Positions 26,446-37,235 are shown, counted from the first letter of the stretch. The stretch is 64,000 bases of DNA from Alphaproteobacteria bacterium (GCA_016869435.1 VGEB01000002.1:1-64000), one strand, 5' to 3'. Translations and numbers: made by a program. Notes: generated by a model not told the origin, from the sequence alone.

Positions 26446-27543
26446 TTACGCCTTCGGGCGTTCTTTCAAAAATCTAAAAAAAGCAATTCCGAGAAAGCCG
26501 ACGACGATCAGCGTGTGCGGCGCAGTGATCGAGAAGTGATACGCCAAGGCCGCGGAAATGGCCCGCTCCGTTTGAACCCCATAGGCGTTGACGAGATAGG
26601 CGACGATGCCGGCCTCGAACAGCCCGAGTCCGGCGGGGCTTGCCGGAACGGCGATCGCCAGCGCGCCGATGACCAGCAGCGTCACCGCGTGGACAAGCGT
26701 GAAATCGATTTCGGGCAGCAGGGTTCTGAAGGCGACGTAGACCAGGCAGACGTTGGTCATCCAGATCGAAGCGGTGAAGAAGGCGGTTCGCGCCGCGCGG
26801 TGGCGGGCGACCAGTCGGTCGGCCTGTTGGAGAAATACGTCGAGTCGCAGAGCTCTGACGAAGCCCCAATCCGGGAGCCTCGAAGCGACGCCTTTCCGCC
26901 GCAACGCGAAAAGGCCTGCGAAGATCATCGCGACGATCATCGCGGCAGGGATCAGCATGCGTGGGTCGACCAGGCTCGAATCCGCGCTCGCCAAGATCAG
27001 CAGCGAGAGGATGACGATCGCGGTGATGTCGTAGAGTTTTTCCAGCAGGACAGCGGCGCTGATGCCGCCGATCGCATAATCGAAATAGGAGTGTCCGAAA
27101 TAGATTTTCACGCCTTCGCCGGCTCGAAACGGAATGAGGCTGTTGAAGGTGAAACCCATCGTGGCGATCAGAAAACCAGGAAGGAGTCGCCCCTCAAGCA
27201 GCGTCGACAGACGCGACCCGTAAAACAGCAGGACGAACACATTCATCGTCATTGCGATCAGGATCGCGTTGAGCGGGATTTGCTTCAGCTGCGACGTCAG
27301 GCCGGCAAATTCGATATTGCGGTAGAGCCAGTACGAAATGAACGCGAAAAAGCAGGCGTTCAAAGCGAGAACGACATATCCGCCGCGCAGAGAAAGATAT
27401 TTTCCTGCGCCGCCTGCAAGCCGCGGTCCGGAGGCTGCGGGCGAAGGCCAAGGGGAGCCGGCCGGCGAGGCGATTGCCCGCGATCGGAACGCGCGCGTCA
27501 AGGGCGTGGGTCGAAGTCGATCGTCTTCAACGCTCATGGCCAT
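26446..27543 (-). CDS. UPF0104/lysylphosphatidylglycerol synthase-like membrane protein
   Basis: A 365-residue protein. About 45 polar N-terminal residues are followed by eight to nine membrane helices. The block FTFNSLIPFRAGEGVKIYF and the C-terminal PASPAGLGLFEAGIVAYL match the flippase-like domain shared by MprF and UPF0104 proteins. There is no aminoacyl-transfer domain, so it is likely a lipid flippase or lipid-linked-sugar protein. Substrate unknown. Confidence 0.82.
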   Translation of the reverse strand: MAMSVEDDRLRPTPLTRAFRSRAIASPAGSPWPSPAASGPRLAGGAGKYLSLRGGYVVLALNACFFAFISYWLYRNIEFAGLTSQLKQIPLNAILIAMTMNVFVLLFYGSRLSTLLEGRLLPGFLIATMGFTFNSLIPFRAGEGVKIYFGHSYFDYAIGGISAAVLLEKLYDITAIVILSLLILASADSSLVDPRMLIPAAMIVAMIFAGLFALRRKGVASRLPDWGFVRALRLDVFLQQADRLVARHRAARTAFFTASIWMTNVCLVYVAFRTLLPEIDFTLVHAVTLLVIGALAIAVPASPAGLGLFEAGIVAYLVNAYGVQTERAISAALAYHFSITAPHTLIVVGFLGIAFFRFLKERPKA

Positions 27544-27645
27544 CTCGCTGCGGCGGCGCGGATTCGGGCGTCGCCTTCGAAGCGGAAAAATGGCCGGCGC
27601 GTGACAAACGCCCGGCCAATTCTCTCGCTCTATAACACTATCCGC

Positions 27646-28371
27646 TTAAGTCAGATACTGGCCGCCGTTGACGGTCAACGTGGAGCCGGTGATGAAGCCC
27701 GCGTCATCGGCGGCGAGAAACACCACGGCGCGCGCGATCTCTTCCGGCTCGCCGAGACGGCCGACCGCGATATAGGGAATGATGTGCTTGTCGAGCACGT
27801 CCTGCGGAACGGCTTTCACCATCTCGGTGGCGATATAGCCTGGCGCGATGGCGTTGACCGTGATGCCCTTTGACGCGCTCTCCTGCGCCAGCGCCTTCAC
27901 GAAGCCGATGTCGCCGGCCTTGGAGGCGGAGTAGTTGGTCTGGCCCGCCTGTCCCTTCTGGCCGTTGATCGACGAAATGACGATGATGCGGCCGAAGCCG
28001 CGATCGCGCATGCCGTTAATGACCGGGCGCGTGACGTTAAAGAGCGAATTGAGATTGGTGTTGATCACAGCCTGCCATTGGGCAAGGTCCATCTTGTGGA
28101 ACAGACGGTCCTTGGTGATGCCGGCGTTGTTGACGAGAATTTCGACTTGGCCGAGGTCCTTCTCGATCTGAGCGAGTCCGGCTGCGCAGGCGTCGTAGTC
28201 CGCAACGTCGAACTTATAGACGGGAATGCCAGTCTCCGCCTTGAACTTATTGGCGGCTTCGTCATTGCCGGCGTAGGTGGCCGCGACAGTGTAGCCCGCC
28301 GCTTTCAGCGCCTTGGAAATCGCTTCGCCAATGCCGCGCGTGCCGCCTGTCACAACTGCAGTTCTTGCCAT
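27646..28371 (-). CDS. phaB: Acetoacetyl-CoA reductase
   Basis: A 241-residue NADPH-dependent short-chain dehydrogenase that makes (R)-3-hydroxybutyryl-CoA for polyhydroxybutyrate. Cofactor motif [14 protein letters not shown] at ~90, catalytic Ser in [16 protein letters not shown] and Y-x3-K in NYSASKAG. The PhaB-specific [15 protein letters not shown] stretch separates it from FabG. It lies downstream of phaA on the same strand. Confidence 0.95.
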   Translation of the reverse strand: MARTAVVTGGTRGIGEAISKALKAAGYTVAATYAGNDEAANKFKAETGIPVYKFDVADYDACAAGLAQIEKDLGQVEILVNNAGITKDRLFHKMDLAQWQAVINTNLNSLFNVTRPVINGMRDRGFGRIIVISSINGQKGQAGQTNYSASKAGDIGFVKALAQESASKGITVNAIAPGYIATEMVKAVPQDVLDKHIIPYIAVGRLGEPEEIARAVVFLAADDAGFITGSTLTVNGGQYLT

Positions 28372-28408
28372 TAAAGAGGTCTCCTCCTGAATCGATTACG
28401 CTTGTATC

Positions 28409-28481
28409 GGCAGTCGGCAGTCGTGAGTGGGCAGTAGGAGAATATCGCAGCCCGACTGCCTATTGCCTATTGCCGACTGCC
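28409..28481. repeat. Inverted repeat in the phaA-phaB spacer
   Basis: GGCAGTCGGCA (28409-28419) pairs with TGCCGACTGCC (28471-28481). Between them are further GGCAGT and ACTGCC copies, so the spacer is a cluster of 6-7-base direct and inverted units. It probably forms a hairpin in the phaA-phaB mRNA and resembles a dispersed intergenic repeat. Confidence 0.6.
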
Positions 28482-28486
28482 TATGA

Positions 28487-29659
<1,173 letters not shown>

Positions 29660-29901
29660 CTGTCGCTCTCCTCAAAGAATAGTCCAACCGCCCGACCGCC
29701 TTGGCCGGCCAGGGGGCGAATTGTCGGTCTTTCGCGCTTGCGGTGGGCAAGCCGGGGCCCGTTTTGCACGGAATCGGGTGGTCGCGAAAGGCTTTCGGCA
29801 CGAAAATATTGCCGCAGGCGCCAATTTGCGCGTATCGTTCGAGCTAGGCGACTGAATTTAGGCGGACGGCGGACGTGCGGCGAGGGGAGCGTGTCAGGCG
29901 T

Positions 29902-30522
29902 ATGGCGACCGAGAAGAAACCCACGACCATCAAAAAATACGCCAATCGTCGACTCTACGACACCGGAACGAGTACTTATGTGACGCTCGAAGATCTCGCG
30001 GCGATGGTCAAGCGCGGCGAGGATTTCGTCGTATGCGATGCAAAAACCGGTGAGGACATCACCCGCCCCGTACTCACCCAGATTATATTCGAGCAGGAGG
30101 GGAAGGAGGGGCAGAGCCTGCTGCCGATCGCCTTCCTGCGCCAGCTCATCCGCTTTTACGGCGATTCGATGCAGATGCTCGTGCCGAGCTATCTCGAATT
30201 TTCGATCGACAAGCTCACCAAGGAACAACAGAAATTTCGCGACCAATTCGCCTCGGCGCTCGGCGTCGGCGCCGGTCCCTTTGCCGAGCCGACCCGCGCC
30301 GCCTTCCAGTCGCTCGAAGAGCAGGCCCGCAAGAACATGGCTGTGTTCCGTCAGGCGCTGACCATGTTCAACCCCTTCGGCGTGCCGACGGAAGGCATGA
30401 TGACCACCGGGCCGGCGGTCGATGAGCATGAGGCGGGCGCGCGCAAGGAAGGCGGCGACGTCGCCGATTTGAAGCGCCAGCTCGACGAGTTGAACAAGCG
30501 CATCGATAATCTGTCGAAGTAA
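29902..30522 (+). CDS. phaR: Polyhydroxyalkanoate synthesis repressor
   Basis: A 206-residue regulator. The N-terminal PHB accumulation regulatory domain reads TIKKYANRRLYDTGTSTYVTLEDL, followed by FLRQLIRFYGDSMQMLVPSYLE and a C-terminal Gln/Lys-rich coil. PhaR proteins bind polyhydroxybutyrate granules and the promoters of phasin and pha genes. ATG 29902 begins the family start; no strong ribosome site is visible. The 242-base phaA-phaR gap is the likely regulatory region. Confidence 0.93.
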   Translation: MATEKKPTTIKKYANRRLYDTGTSTYVTLEDLAAMVKRGEDFVVCDAKTGEDITRPVLTQIIFEQEGKEGQSLLPIAFLRQLIRFYGDSMQMLVPSYLEFSIDKLTKEQQKFRDQFASALGVGAGPFAEPTRAAFQSLEEQARKNMAVFRQALTMFNPFGVPTEGMMTTGPAVDEHEAGARKEGGDVADLKRQLDELNKRIDNLSK

Positions 30523-30551
30523 GGGTTAGGCGTTCTGCATAACGCGGGGTT

Positions 30552-30690
30552 CTTCCTTCTCCTGCTTGCGGGAGAAGGTGTCGCGCGAAGGCGCGACGGA
30601 TGAGGGCCAACGTTGTTCAGAAAATTGCAATGCCCTCACCCGACCCGGCTTCGCCGGGCCACCCTCTCCCGCGAGCGGGAGAGGGAGAGA
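30552..30690. repeat. GC-rich hairpin repeat between phaR and ychF
   Basis: The gap between the convergent genes holds several nested inverted units: CTTCTCCTGCTTGCGGGAGAAG at the left, CGCGCGAAGGCGCG, and CCCTCTCCCGCGAGCGGGAGAGGG at the right (about 30663-30686). Such units recur in many GC-rich genomes as dispersed intergenic repeats and may end transcription from both sides. Confidence 0.6.
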
Positions 30691-30702
30691 CGCCCCGCGG
30701 AT

Positions 30703-31800
30703 TTACGTATTAAATCTGAAATGCATCACGTCGCCGTCGGCGACCACATATTCCTTGCCTTCGAGCCTTAAGCGCCCGGCGTCGCGGGCGCCGGATTCGC
30801 CTTTATTCGTGACGTAATCGTCATAGGCGATCGTCTCGGCGCGAATGAAGCCTTTTTCGAAATCGGTGTGGATCACGCCGGCCGCCTGCGGGGCGCGCAC
30901 GCCTTTCTCGATGGTCCAGGCGCGCGCCTCCTTCGGGCCGACGGTAAAATAGGTGATGAGATGCAGAAGGTCATAGCCGGCGCGGATGACGCGATTGAGC
31001 CCTGGCTCGGTCAGGCCGACGGCTTCGAGATAATCCTTCTGCTCGTCGGCCGGCAGCACCGCGATTTCGCTTTCGATCTTCGCCGAAACGACGACCGAGG
31101 CGGCGTCTTCCTCCGCCGCGCGCGTGGCGACTTTCGCCGAATGGGCATTGCCTTCGGCCGCTGACGCCTCTTCGACGTTGCAGACGTAAAGCACGGGCTT
31201 CGACGACAGGAGCCCAAGGCCCGCGAAGTCGGCGCGCTCGTCGTCGCTGACCTTGGCGAGGCGGGCGGGCTTGCCCTCGCGCAGCAAGACGAGACAGCGA
31301 TTCATCAGATCGACGAGCTCTTTGGCCTCCTTGTCGCCGCCCTTCGCCTTTTTCTCCATTGCGACGACGCGCTTCTCGAGACTTTCGAGATCGGCCAGCA
31401 TCAGCTCGGTCTCGATCGTCTCGATGTCGCGGATCGGATCGACGGCGCCCTCGACATGAGTCACGTCGCCGTCCTCGAAACAGCGCACGACATGGGCGAT
31501 GGCGTCGCATTCGCGAATATTGGCGAGGAACTGATTGCCGAGCCCTTCGCCCTTGGAGGCGCCGCGCACGAGGCCGGCGATGTCGACGAAGGTCAGCCGG
31601 GTCGGAATGATTTCTTTCGAGCCGGCGATCTTGGCCAGCGCTTCGAGTCTCGGATCAGGAACGGCGACTTCGCCGACATTGGGCTCGATCGTGCAGAAGG
31701 GGTAATTCGCGGCCTGCGCCGCGGCAGTCTGCGTGAGCGCATTGAAGAGGGTCGACTTGCCGACGTTCGGCAGGCCGACGATGCCACATTTGAAGCCCAT
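30703..31800 (-). CDS. ychF: Redox-regulated ATPase/GTPase YchF
   Basis: A 365-residue Obg-family P-loop protein. It starts MGFKCGIVGLPNVGKSTLFN (G1), has DIAGLVRGASKGEGLGNQFL (G3) and YVCNVEE at the specificity position (NxxE, which confers ATP preference), then the helical coil and a TGS-like C-terminus (TYFTVGPKEARAW). It binds ribosomes and affects stress responses. ATG 31800 is the family start. Confidence 0.96.
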   Translation of the reverse strand: MGFKCGIVGLPNVGKSTLFNALTQTAAAQAANYPFCTIEPNVGEVAVPDPRLEALAKIAGSKEIIPTRLTFVDIAGLVRGASKGEGLGNQFLANIRECDAIAHVVRCFEDGDVTHVEGAVDPIRDIETIETELMLADLESLEKRVVAMEKKAKGGDKEAKELVDLMNRCLVLLREGKPARLAKVSDDERADFAGLGLLSSKPVLYVCNVEEASAAEGNAHSAKVATRAAEEDAASVVVSAKIESEIAVLPADEQKDYLEAVGLTEPGLNRVIRAGYDLLHLITYFTVGPKEARAWTIEKGVRAPQAAGVIHTDFEKGFIRAETIAYDDYVTNKGESGARDAGRLRLEGKEYVVADGDVMHFRFNT

Positions 31801-31914
31801 TTCCGTCCCGGTTTTCGATTGCGCGTTGCGGCGCGGTATGCGGGGCGGCGCGGGAAAAGGCAAGGGGGACGCGTGGTCCCCCTCGTCTGCATGCCGCGAC
31901 AGTCGGCGCGCGGC

Positions 31915-33699
31915 CTAGAGGCTCTTCAAATATTCGAGAAGCGCCTTCTTATCGCTCTCGGGGAGCGATGTTCCGAAGTCGTGCCCGCAACGGCTATTGC
32001 CGGACGCGTCGCGACTCTTCGGATCGCAACTGGCGGTGGTGGTATATGTATAATCGAACCTCGTCTGATCCTTGGCGAGACCGACATTTTCGATGTCATA
32101 AGCTGGACCGACCTTGAACGAAGGCGGACGGTCAGCGGGCTTTTTCAAGAGATCGGCGAGCGTTGGCACTGATCCGTTGTGCAGATAGGGCGCCGCCGCC
32201 CAAATGCCTTCCATGACGCGCGCCTCATAGGCCGGCGGCACCTTTTGATCCGGGTCTCGGTAAAGCTCAGCCAGGCTTTTCTTGATGACGCCGACAAAAT
32301 TCTCCTTCAACGCCTGCGACGTAGCCTCAGGCTGGCCGGCCTGAGTTTCCAGGCACTCGCGCAGCAGGGGTTCGTACAAGCGAATGTCTTTGAAATGTAT
32401 CGGCGCGCGAAGAATCGATTGGACGACCGCCACGGTCAAAATATTGAACAGCTTTTCATCCTTGCCCTTCAGTCTTTGGGTGAAAGGAGGTTTTGGGATC
32501 AGCTGATTCTCAAGCACGCCGCTATTGCCGACGCGGCCGAGAACGCCGTATTCCGCAACGTCCGTTCCGACGTCCTTTATCGGCGTTTTCCACGTGAATT
32601 TCGCGCACAACCGCTTGGCGGCGTCCTTGGTGTTGATCTCGTGACAGTTCGCCCCGCATTCGCGGTCGTAGATTTTCTTGCCGGCGTCGGCGAGGCCTTT
32701 GTCGATAGACCACTGCCATTTCGGCGGCTCGATTTTGCGGACGAGCGTTTCGAGACGCATCAGGCCCGGCATATTGAGCGACGAGCCGTCAAGATATTCC
32801 ACGCCGTCCGGAAACCAACGATCCTTGCGGGGATGAAAGACGCCGAAGACGCCATAAACCTCGCCGACGTTGCGCGCGAGGCCAAGAATGTCGTCGCCAT
32901 TTTCCGCAAATCCCGGCCACTGCGTCATGTCCTGAACAGGCGCATTCCAAATGAAAGGATAGCGGACCGGCGCGTTGGCTCTTTTTATGTTCTCTTTGAT
33001 GATGTGATCGGGGCCGGTCCCGATATCCAATCCTGAGACGCGGTTGAAGATCATCGACACCGCGTCGAGGCGGCCGACGCCCCATCCTGCCGGCGGCAGG
33101 GACTCTTTCATCAGCGTATGATAGGGCGTGAACCAGTCAGCTGCCTGCTTGTGCAAGAGCTTGCGTTCCTGGTCCGTCGCATTCGGACCCAGCACCTGCT
33201 TGGCGAATTCAGCGAATGTCGGCGTGTCGTTCAAGGCCTTGTCGACGGAGGCGTCGACGTCTGCAAAGAATTTCTGAATGTCGACGATGGCAGGGCCGCC
33301 GTCGACGCGCCAGGACACATTGCCCACGTCGATCTGGCGCGTATGGCACGCGGCGCATGTCATGCTGAGCGTATCGACGCCTCCTTCCGAGGCGACAAGA
33401 AACCCGACAGGGAGGCCATCCGCGTTATCCGGATTGGGCAGGTAGCCGTAGCGTGTCATGCCATCGTCAAGAAAATGGGAGCCGTCCGAGCGCTTGAGCG
33501 CTTTGAACCAGTCGAGCGGTATGATGCGCGCGCCCTGGTCGAGACTGTAGAACTCTCGACGCTCGGCGGGCGTCCAATGAGCGCCCTGATCAGAATATTT
33601 CAGTTCGGCGGCTGACGAAGAGTTTGCCGCCGCAAGCGCCAACAGCGCAGCGGCCGCGACGCGCGCTTTCAACGGCGCGCGCAATGATTTTGCAATCAT
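31915..33699 (-). CDS. RoxA-like diheme cytochrome c
   Basis: A 594-residue protein. A signal peptide (residues ~1-31) precedes two heme c sites. The first is CAACH at 115-119. The second reads CGANCH at 348-353, with three residues between the cysteines (CX3CH). Stretches such as RYPFIWNAPVQDMTQWPGFAENG and IWAAAPYLHNGSVPTLADLL resemble the RoxA/diheme peroxidase superfamily, and the length suits RoxA-like proteins. It probably acts in the periplasm as an oxygenase or peroxidase; the substrate is unknown. GGAGGAG precedes ATG 33699. Family assignment is moderate. Confidence 0.72.
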   Translation of the reverse strand: MIAKSLRAPLKARVAAAALLALAAANSSSAAELKYSDQGAHWTPAERREFYSLDQGARIIPLDWFKALKRSDGSHFLDDGMTRYGYLPNPDNADGLPVGFLVASEGGVDTLSMTCAACHTRQIDVGNVSWRVDGGPAIVDIQKFFADVDASVDKALNDTPTFAEFAKQVLGPNATDQERKLLHKQAADWFTPYHTLMKESLPPAGWGVGRLDAVSMIFNRVSGLDIGTGPDHIIKENIKRANAPVRYPFIWNAPVQDMTQWPGFAENGDDILGLARNVGEVYGVFGVFHPRKDRWFPDGVEYLDGSSLNMPGLMRLETLVRKIEPPKWQWSIDKGLADAGKKIYDRECGANCHEINTKDAAKRLCAKFTWKTPIKDVGTDVAEYGVLGRVGNSGVLENQLIPKPPFTQRLKGKDEKLFNILTVAVVQSILRAPIHFKDIRLYEPLLRECLETQAGQPEATSQALKENFVGVIKKSLAELYRDPDQKVPPAYEARVMEGIWAAAPYLHNGSVPTLADLLKKPADRPPSFKVGPAYDIENVGLAKDQTRFDYTYTTTASCDPKSRDASGNSRCGHDFGTSLPESDKKALLEYLKSL

Positions 33700-33815
33700 G
33701 ACTCCTCCAATAGAACAGAATATGCGATGCAACTAGAGCACAGGCGCGCGCGTTTCACAATGGGCGCGAAGGGCGCGCCAGTTGTGCGATGCGTTCACGG
33801 CCAAGCGACACGAGC

Positions 33816-35192
33816 ATGAAGAGATTCTCCCGGAGCGTTTGCGTGCTGCTTGCGGCGATATTGACGATAGCCGCGATAGACGCGCCACGCGCCGCCGAAA
33901 CGGCGACGCCCGAATCGGCGCCTGGTTCGGCGCAATCGCCGTCGCCGCCCGCCGAGGCCGCGCCTTCGACATTGACGCCGTCCGAGGCCGCGCCCTCGAC
34001 GTCGGCGCCGCCCCTCGACGCGGCGCCCGCAGCGCCGGGACCGGCGATTCCTGCGTCCGCGCAGACCGCGCGCAAACCAAAGCCAAAACCCGCGCCAGTG
34101 CGCGAGACGGCGCTTTCCGACGACCCCACGCCGGCGTTGCAGCCGCAAACCTTCTTCACGACCGCGAAGGCGGCGGATCGCTACCGGCAGATCGTCGAAG
34201 CCGGCGGATGGCCGATCGTCGGAGTCTCGCTTCGGCCCGGCGCAAAGGGCCCGGCGGTTTCGGCGCTGCGCCGGCGACTTGCGGCCGAAGACGACAGCGT
34301 CGCCGATACGACGAAACAGAAGTGGGACGCCGATCTCACGGCGGCGGTGAAGCGCTTCCAGTTTCGCATGGGACTGAAACAAACTGGCGTCGTCGCCGGC
34401 GCGACTCTGCGTGAGCTCGACGTGCCGGCGGAGACCCGCTTCCGTCAGCTTGATTCGACGGCGCGGCGACTCACCGCGCTCGAATTCGCCTTCGGACCGC
34501 GTTACATCGTCGTCAACATTCCGTCGACCGCAGTCGATGCGGTGGAGGATGATCGCGTGACTCGTCGCTACGCCGCGATCGTCGGCGATCTCGAGCATCA
34601 CTCGCCGGAGCTGCAGGCGAAAGTCGTCGCGGTCAACATCAATCCGACATGGACGGTTCCGGCGTCGATCGTCAAAAACGAGATCGCGCCGAAAATGTTG
34701 AAGGACCCGACCTATCTCAAGCGCTCGCATATTCGCGTCCTCAACGCGCATGGCGAAGAAATCGATCCGCGTTCGATCAACTGGGCGGGCGAGCGCGCCG
34801 CCCAATACACGCTGCGTCAGGATTCGGGCGCGGACAATTCACTGGGATCGATTCGCATCTCGATGCCCAACCGCTATTCCGTCTATATGCATGACACGCC
34901 GTCCCGAAATCTCTTCGCCAATGATTATCGCTTCCTCTCGCATGGCTGCGTGCGCGTGCAGGGCGTCGTCGATCTCGCCGCCTGGCTGCTCGACGGCGCA
35001 TCCGGTCCGCAGATGAGCAAGGATGAGATCAATGAGAAGATCAAATCGGGGGCGCGCGAGGAAGTGCGGCTGACGCAGCATGTGCCGGTGGCGTGGGTCT
35101 ATATGACCGGCTGGGCGTCCGCGGATGGCGTCGTGCATTTTCGCGATGACGTCTACCATCTCGACGAAGTCGGCGACGTCGCCGAGCAGTAA
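33816..35192 (+). CDS. L,D-transpeptidase with peptidoglycan-binding domain
   Basis: A 458-residue secreted protein. A signal peptide (~1-27) is followed by a Pro/Ala/Ser-rich low-complexity linker (about residues 28-95). A peptidoglycan-binding domain (VSALRRRLAAEDD...AVKRFQFRMGL) comes next, then a YcbB-like YkuD domain with YMHDTPSRNLFANDYRFLSHGCVRV holding the catalytic Cys and His. It would make 3-3 cross-links. ATG 33816 starts the signal peptide, and the longer frame from 33789 adds nine residues. It is divergent from the RoxA-like gene. Confidence 0.93.
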   Translation: MKRFSRSVCVLLAAILTIAAIDAPRAAETATPESAPGSAQSPSPPAEAAPSTLTPSEAAPSTSAPPLDAAPAAPGPAIPASAQTARKPKPKPAPVRETALSDDPTPALQPQTFFTTAKAADRYRQIVEAGGWPIVGVSLRPGAKGPAVSALRRRLAAEDDSVADTTKQKWDADLTAAVKRFQFRMGLKQTGVVAGATLRELDVPAETRFRQLDSTARRLTALEFAFGPRYIVVNIPSTAVDAVEDDRVTRRYAAIVGDLEHHSPELQAKVVAVNINPTWTVPASIVKNEIAPKMLKDPTYLKRSHIRVLNAHGEEIDPRSINWAGERAAQYTLRQDSGADNSLGSIRISMPNRYSVYMHDTPSRNLFANDYRFLSHGCVRVQGVVDLAAWLLDGASGPQMSKDEINEKIKSGAREEVRLTQHVPVAWVYMTGWASADGVVHFRDDVYHLDEVGDVAEQ

Positions 35193-35193
35193 G

Positions 35194-35634
35194 CTACAGC
35201 GTCAGCCTGTAGCGCACGAAATTGTCGGCTTGAACGAACCTGTCGTAGAGCCGCCGCGCGGCCTCATTGTTTGCGCGCGTAACCCAGTAGAGCTGCGACC
35301 AGCCGCGCGCGCGTCCAAGATCGATGAGGTCTTGAATGAGCGCGCGCCCCACGCCCTCGCCGCGAATGGTTGGATCGACGAAAAGGTCTTCGAGGTAACA
35401 GAGCGGAGAAGACGTCCAACTGCTTTCATGCAGCACAGAGACGGAGAAGCCGACGACGCGTGCGTCTACTTCGGCGATCCGTCCGATTAAGGAAGATGTC
35501 GGATCGAGCAGACGGCGTAGCGTATTTTCCGTCACTTCGGCCGGCACAGAGGTTTCGTAGAAATCATTGTAGCCGTCCCAGAGCCTTCGCCAGTCTTCGG
35601 CGTCCGCATCCCGAATGTCCCGCACAAGAGTCAT
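35194..35634 (-). CDS. GNAT N-acetyltransferase
   Basis: A 146-residue acetyltransferase. The acetyl-CoA site is DLFVDPTIRGEGVGRALIQDL, and the C-terminus carries YWVTRANNEAARRLYDRF. N-terminal RDADAEDWRRLWDGYNDFYE is typical of a PA4026-like/diamine-type subgroup, but the substrate is unknown. ATG 35634 overlaps the stop of the ABC permease gene by 4 bases (ATGA), so it is translated with the transporter operon. Confidence 0.87.
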   Translation of the reverse strand: MTLVRDIRDADAEDWRRLWDGYNDFYETSVPAEVTENTLRRLLDPTSSLIGRIAEVDARVVGFSVSVLHESSWTSSPLCYLEDLFVDPTIRGEGVGRALIQDLIDLGRARGWSQLYWVTRANNEAARRLYDRFVQADNFVRYRLTL

Positions 35635-36428
35635 TCGTCCACCGCTCGCGCGCTTTCGTGCCAGCCGCGCAGCAGAAGATAGGACAGCGCGGCGAGCGCG
35701 CCGTAAATTGCGAGGCCGCTCAGCGAAATCAGCGCCAGCGCTGCGAACATGCGCGGAATGTCGAGTCGGAATCCGGCCTCGACGATGCGATAGGCGAGCC
35801 CGGTTCCTTGACCCGAGGCACCCGCCGCGAGTTCGGCGACGATCGCGCCGATGAGCGCCAATCCACCGCCGATGCGCAAGCCGGCAAGGAACTGCGGCAG
35901 CGCCGACGGCAGCCGCAGATATATCAGCTTCTGCCATGCCGACGCATGATAGAGGTCAAAGAGATCGCGCAAACCGAAGTCGACAGAGGCCAATCCCAGT
36001 GACGTATTCGAAAGAATCGGAAAGAAGGCGACGAGAAAGGCGCAGACGAGCACCGCGTTGCCGGGTTGCAAATAAACGAGCAGCAGAGGCGCAATGGCGA
36101 TGATCGGCGTCACTTGCAGTGTGATGGCGAAGGGCAGCAGCGCGCGCTCCAGCCACTTCGACTGCGCGATAAGAAGCGCCAGCGCCACGCCGCAAACGGT
36201 GGCGATGACAAACGCCTCGAAGGTGACGCCGAGAGTCACCATCAGCGACGAGAACAGAAGGGCGCGGTCTTCAATAAGCTTGTCGAGAATGGCGGAGGGC
36301 GCGGGGAGAATATAGGGCGGAATGTGCTTCCACTGCACGAACCCTTCCCAGAGGGCCAGCGCCGCAAGGAACACGGCAAGCGGCACGCCGACGTCGCGCC
36401 ATTGCATCGTTTGTCGCCGCCGGCTCAC
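35631..36428 (-). CDS. ABC transporter permease (NitT/TauT type)
   Basis: A 265-residue integral membrane protein with six helices and the cytoplasmic coupling loop ASAWQKLIYLRLPSALPQFLAGLRIGGG (EAA-type motif). It matches the SsuC/TauC/ThiX-like group. Its start overlaps the ATPase stop by 4 bases and its stop overlaps the GNAT start. The substrate-binding partner is encoded at 37236. Confidence 0.9.
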   Translation of the reverse strand: MSRRRQTMQWRDVGVPLAVFLAALALWEGFVQWKHIPPYILPAPSAILDKLIEDRALLFSSLMVTLGVTFEAFVIATVCGVALALLIAQSKWLERALLPFAITLQVTPIIAIAPLLLVYLQPGNAVLVCAFLVAFFPILSNTSLGLASVDFGLRDLFDLYHASAWQKLIYLRLPSALPQFLAGLRIGGGLALIGAIVAELAAGASGQGTGLAYRIVEAGFRLDIPRMFAALALISLSGLAIYGALAALSYLLLRGWHESARAVDE

Positions 36429-37219
36429 GTCGTCGCCTCTTCAATTGAGATGCGGAGCGCCTGCGACGCGCGGCGGCATATGTCGGCGAAGGACTTGCTC
36501 GACCGATAGTCCTCGTCGCGCGCCATCGTCGGGTCGATCGCAATCTCGTCGATAATTCTGCCGCCGCGTCGCGACATCACGACGATGCGCGTCGAAAGAT
36601 AGGCGGCTTCGAACACCGAATGGGTGACGAAGACGATCGTCGCGCCCAGCCGGCGCTTGAGCGCCAGCAGATCATCGTTGAGCTTGAAACGCGTCACTTC
36701 GTCCAGGGCGGCGAAAGGTTCGTCCATCATGATCAGCGCCGGCCGGGTCGCCAGGGCGCGGGCGATCGCGCAGCGCATCCTCATGCCGCCGGAGAGTTCG
36801 CGCGGCAGCGTGCGCGCGAACTTTTCCAGACCGACATGCGCAAGCGCCTCGTTGACGCGCGGCGCCGACGCTTCGCGCGAAAGGCCGGCGAGTCGCATTG
36901 GCAAGAAGACATTGTCGAAAACGCTCGCCCAGGGAAGCAGCGTCGCGTCCTGAAAGACGAAGCCGATGTTGCTCTTGAGCTGCGGCGCGCTCCACTCGAT
37001 CGAACCAGCCGTCGGATCGGCGAGACCGGCGATCAGTCGCAGCACCGTCGACTTGCCGCAGCCCGAAGGCCCGAGCAGCGTCAGGGTCTCGCCTTCACGC
37101 ACGTCGAGTTCGTAGTCGGCGAGGGCGACGAGCCCGTTCGGGAAGGTTTTGCCGACAGCGCGGAGCGAAACGAGCGCGGGCGCCGTTTGTTGCGCTTCGG
37201 CGCCGTCGATCGCCGTCAT
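36425..37219 (-). CDS. ABC transporter ATP-binding protein (NitT/TauT type)
   Basis: A 264-residue ATPase. Walker A is GPSGCGKST, Q-loop FVFQDATLLPWASV, signature LSGGMRMR (usual family form LSGGMRQR), Walker B ALIMMDEPFAALD and H-loop VTHSVFEAAYLSTRI. It energises uptake through the permease at 35631. The start is 16 bases from the stop of the binding protein gene. Confidence 0.93.
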   Translation of the reverse strand: MTAIDGAEAQQTAPALVSLRAVGKTFPNGLVALADYELDVREGETLTLLGPSGCGKSTVLRLIAGLADPTAGSIEWSAPQLKSNIGFVFQDATLLPWASVFDNVFLPMRLAGLSREASAPRVNEALAHVGLEKFARTLPRELSGGMRMRCAIARALATRPALIMMDEPFAALDEVTRFKLNDDLLALKRRLGATIVFVTHSVFEAAYLSTRIVVMSRRGGRIIDEIAIDPTMARDEDYRSSKSFADICRRASQALRISIEEATT

Positions 37220-37235
37220 GACGGCGTTCCCGGAG

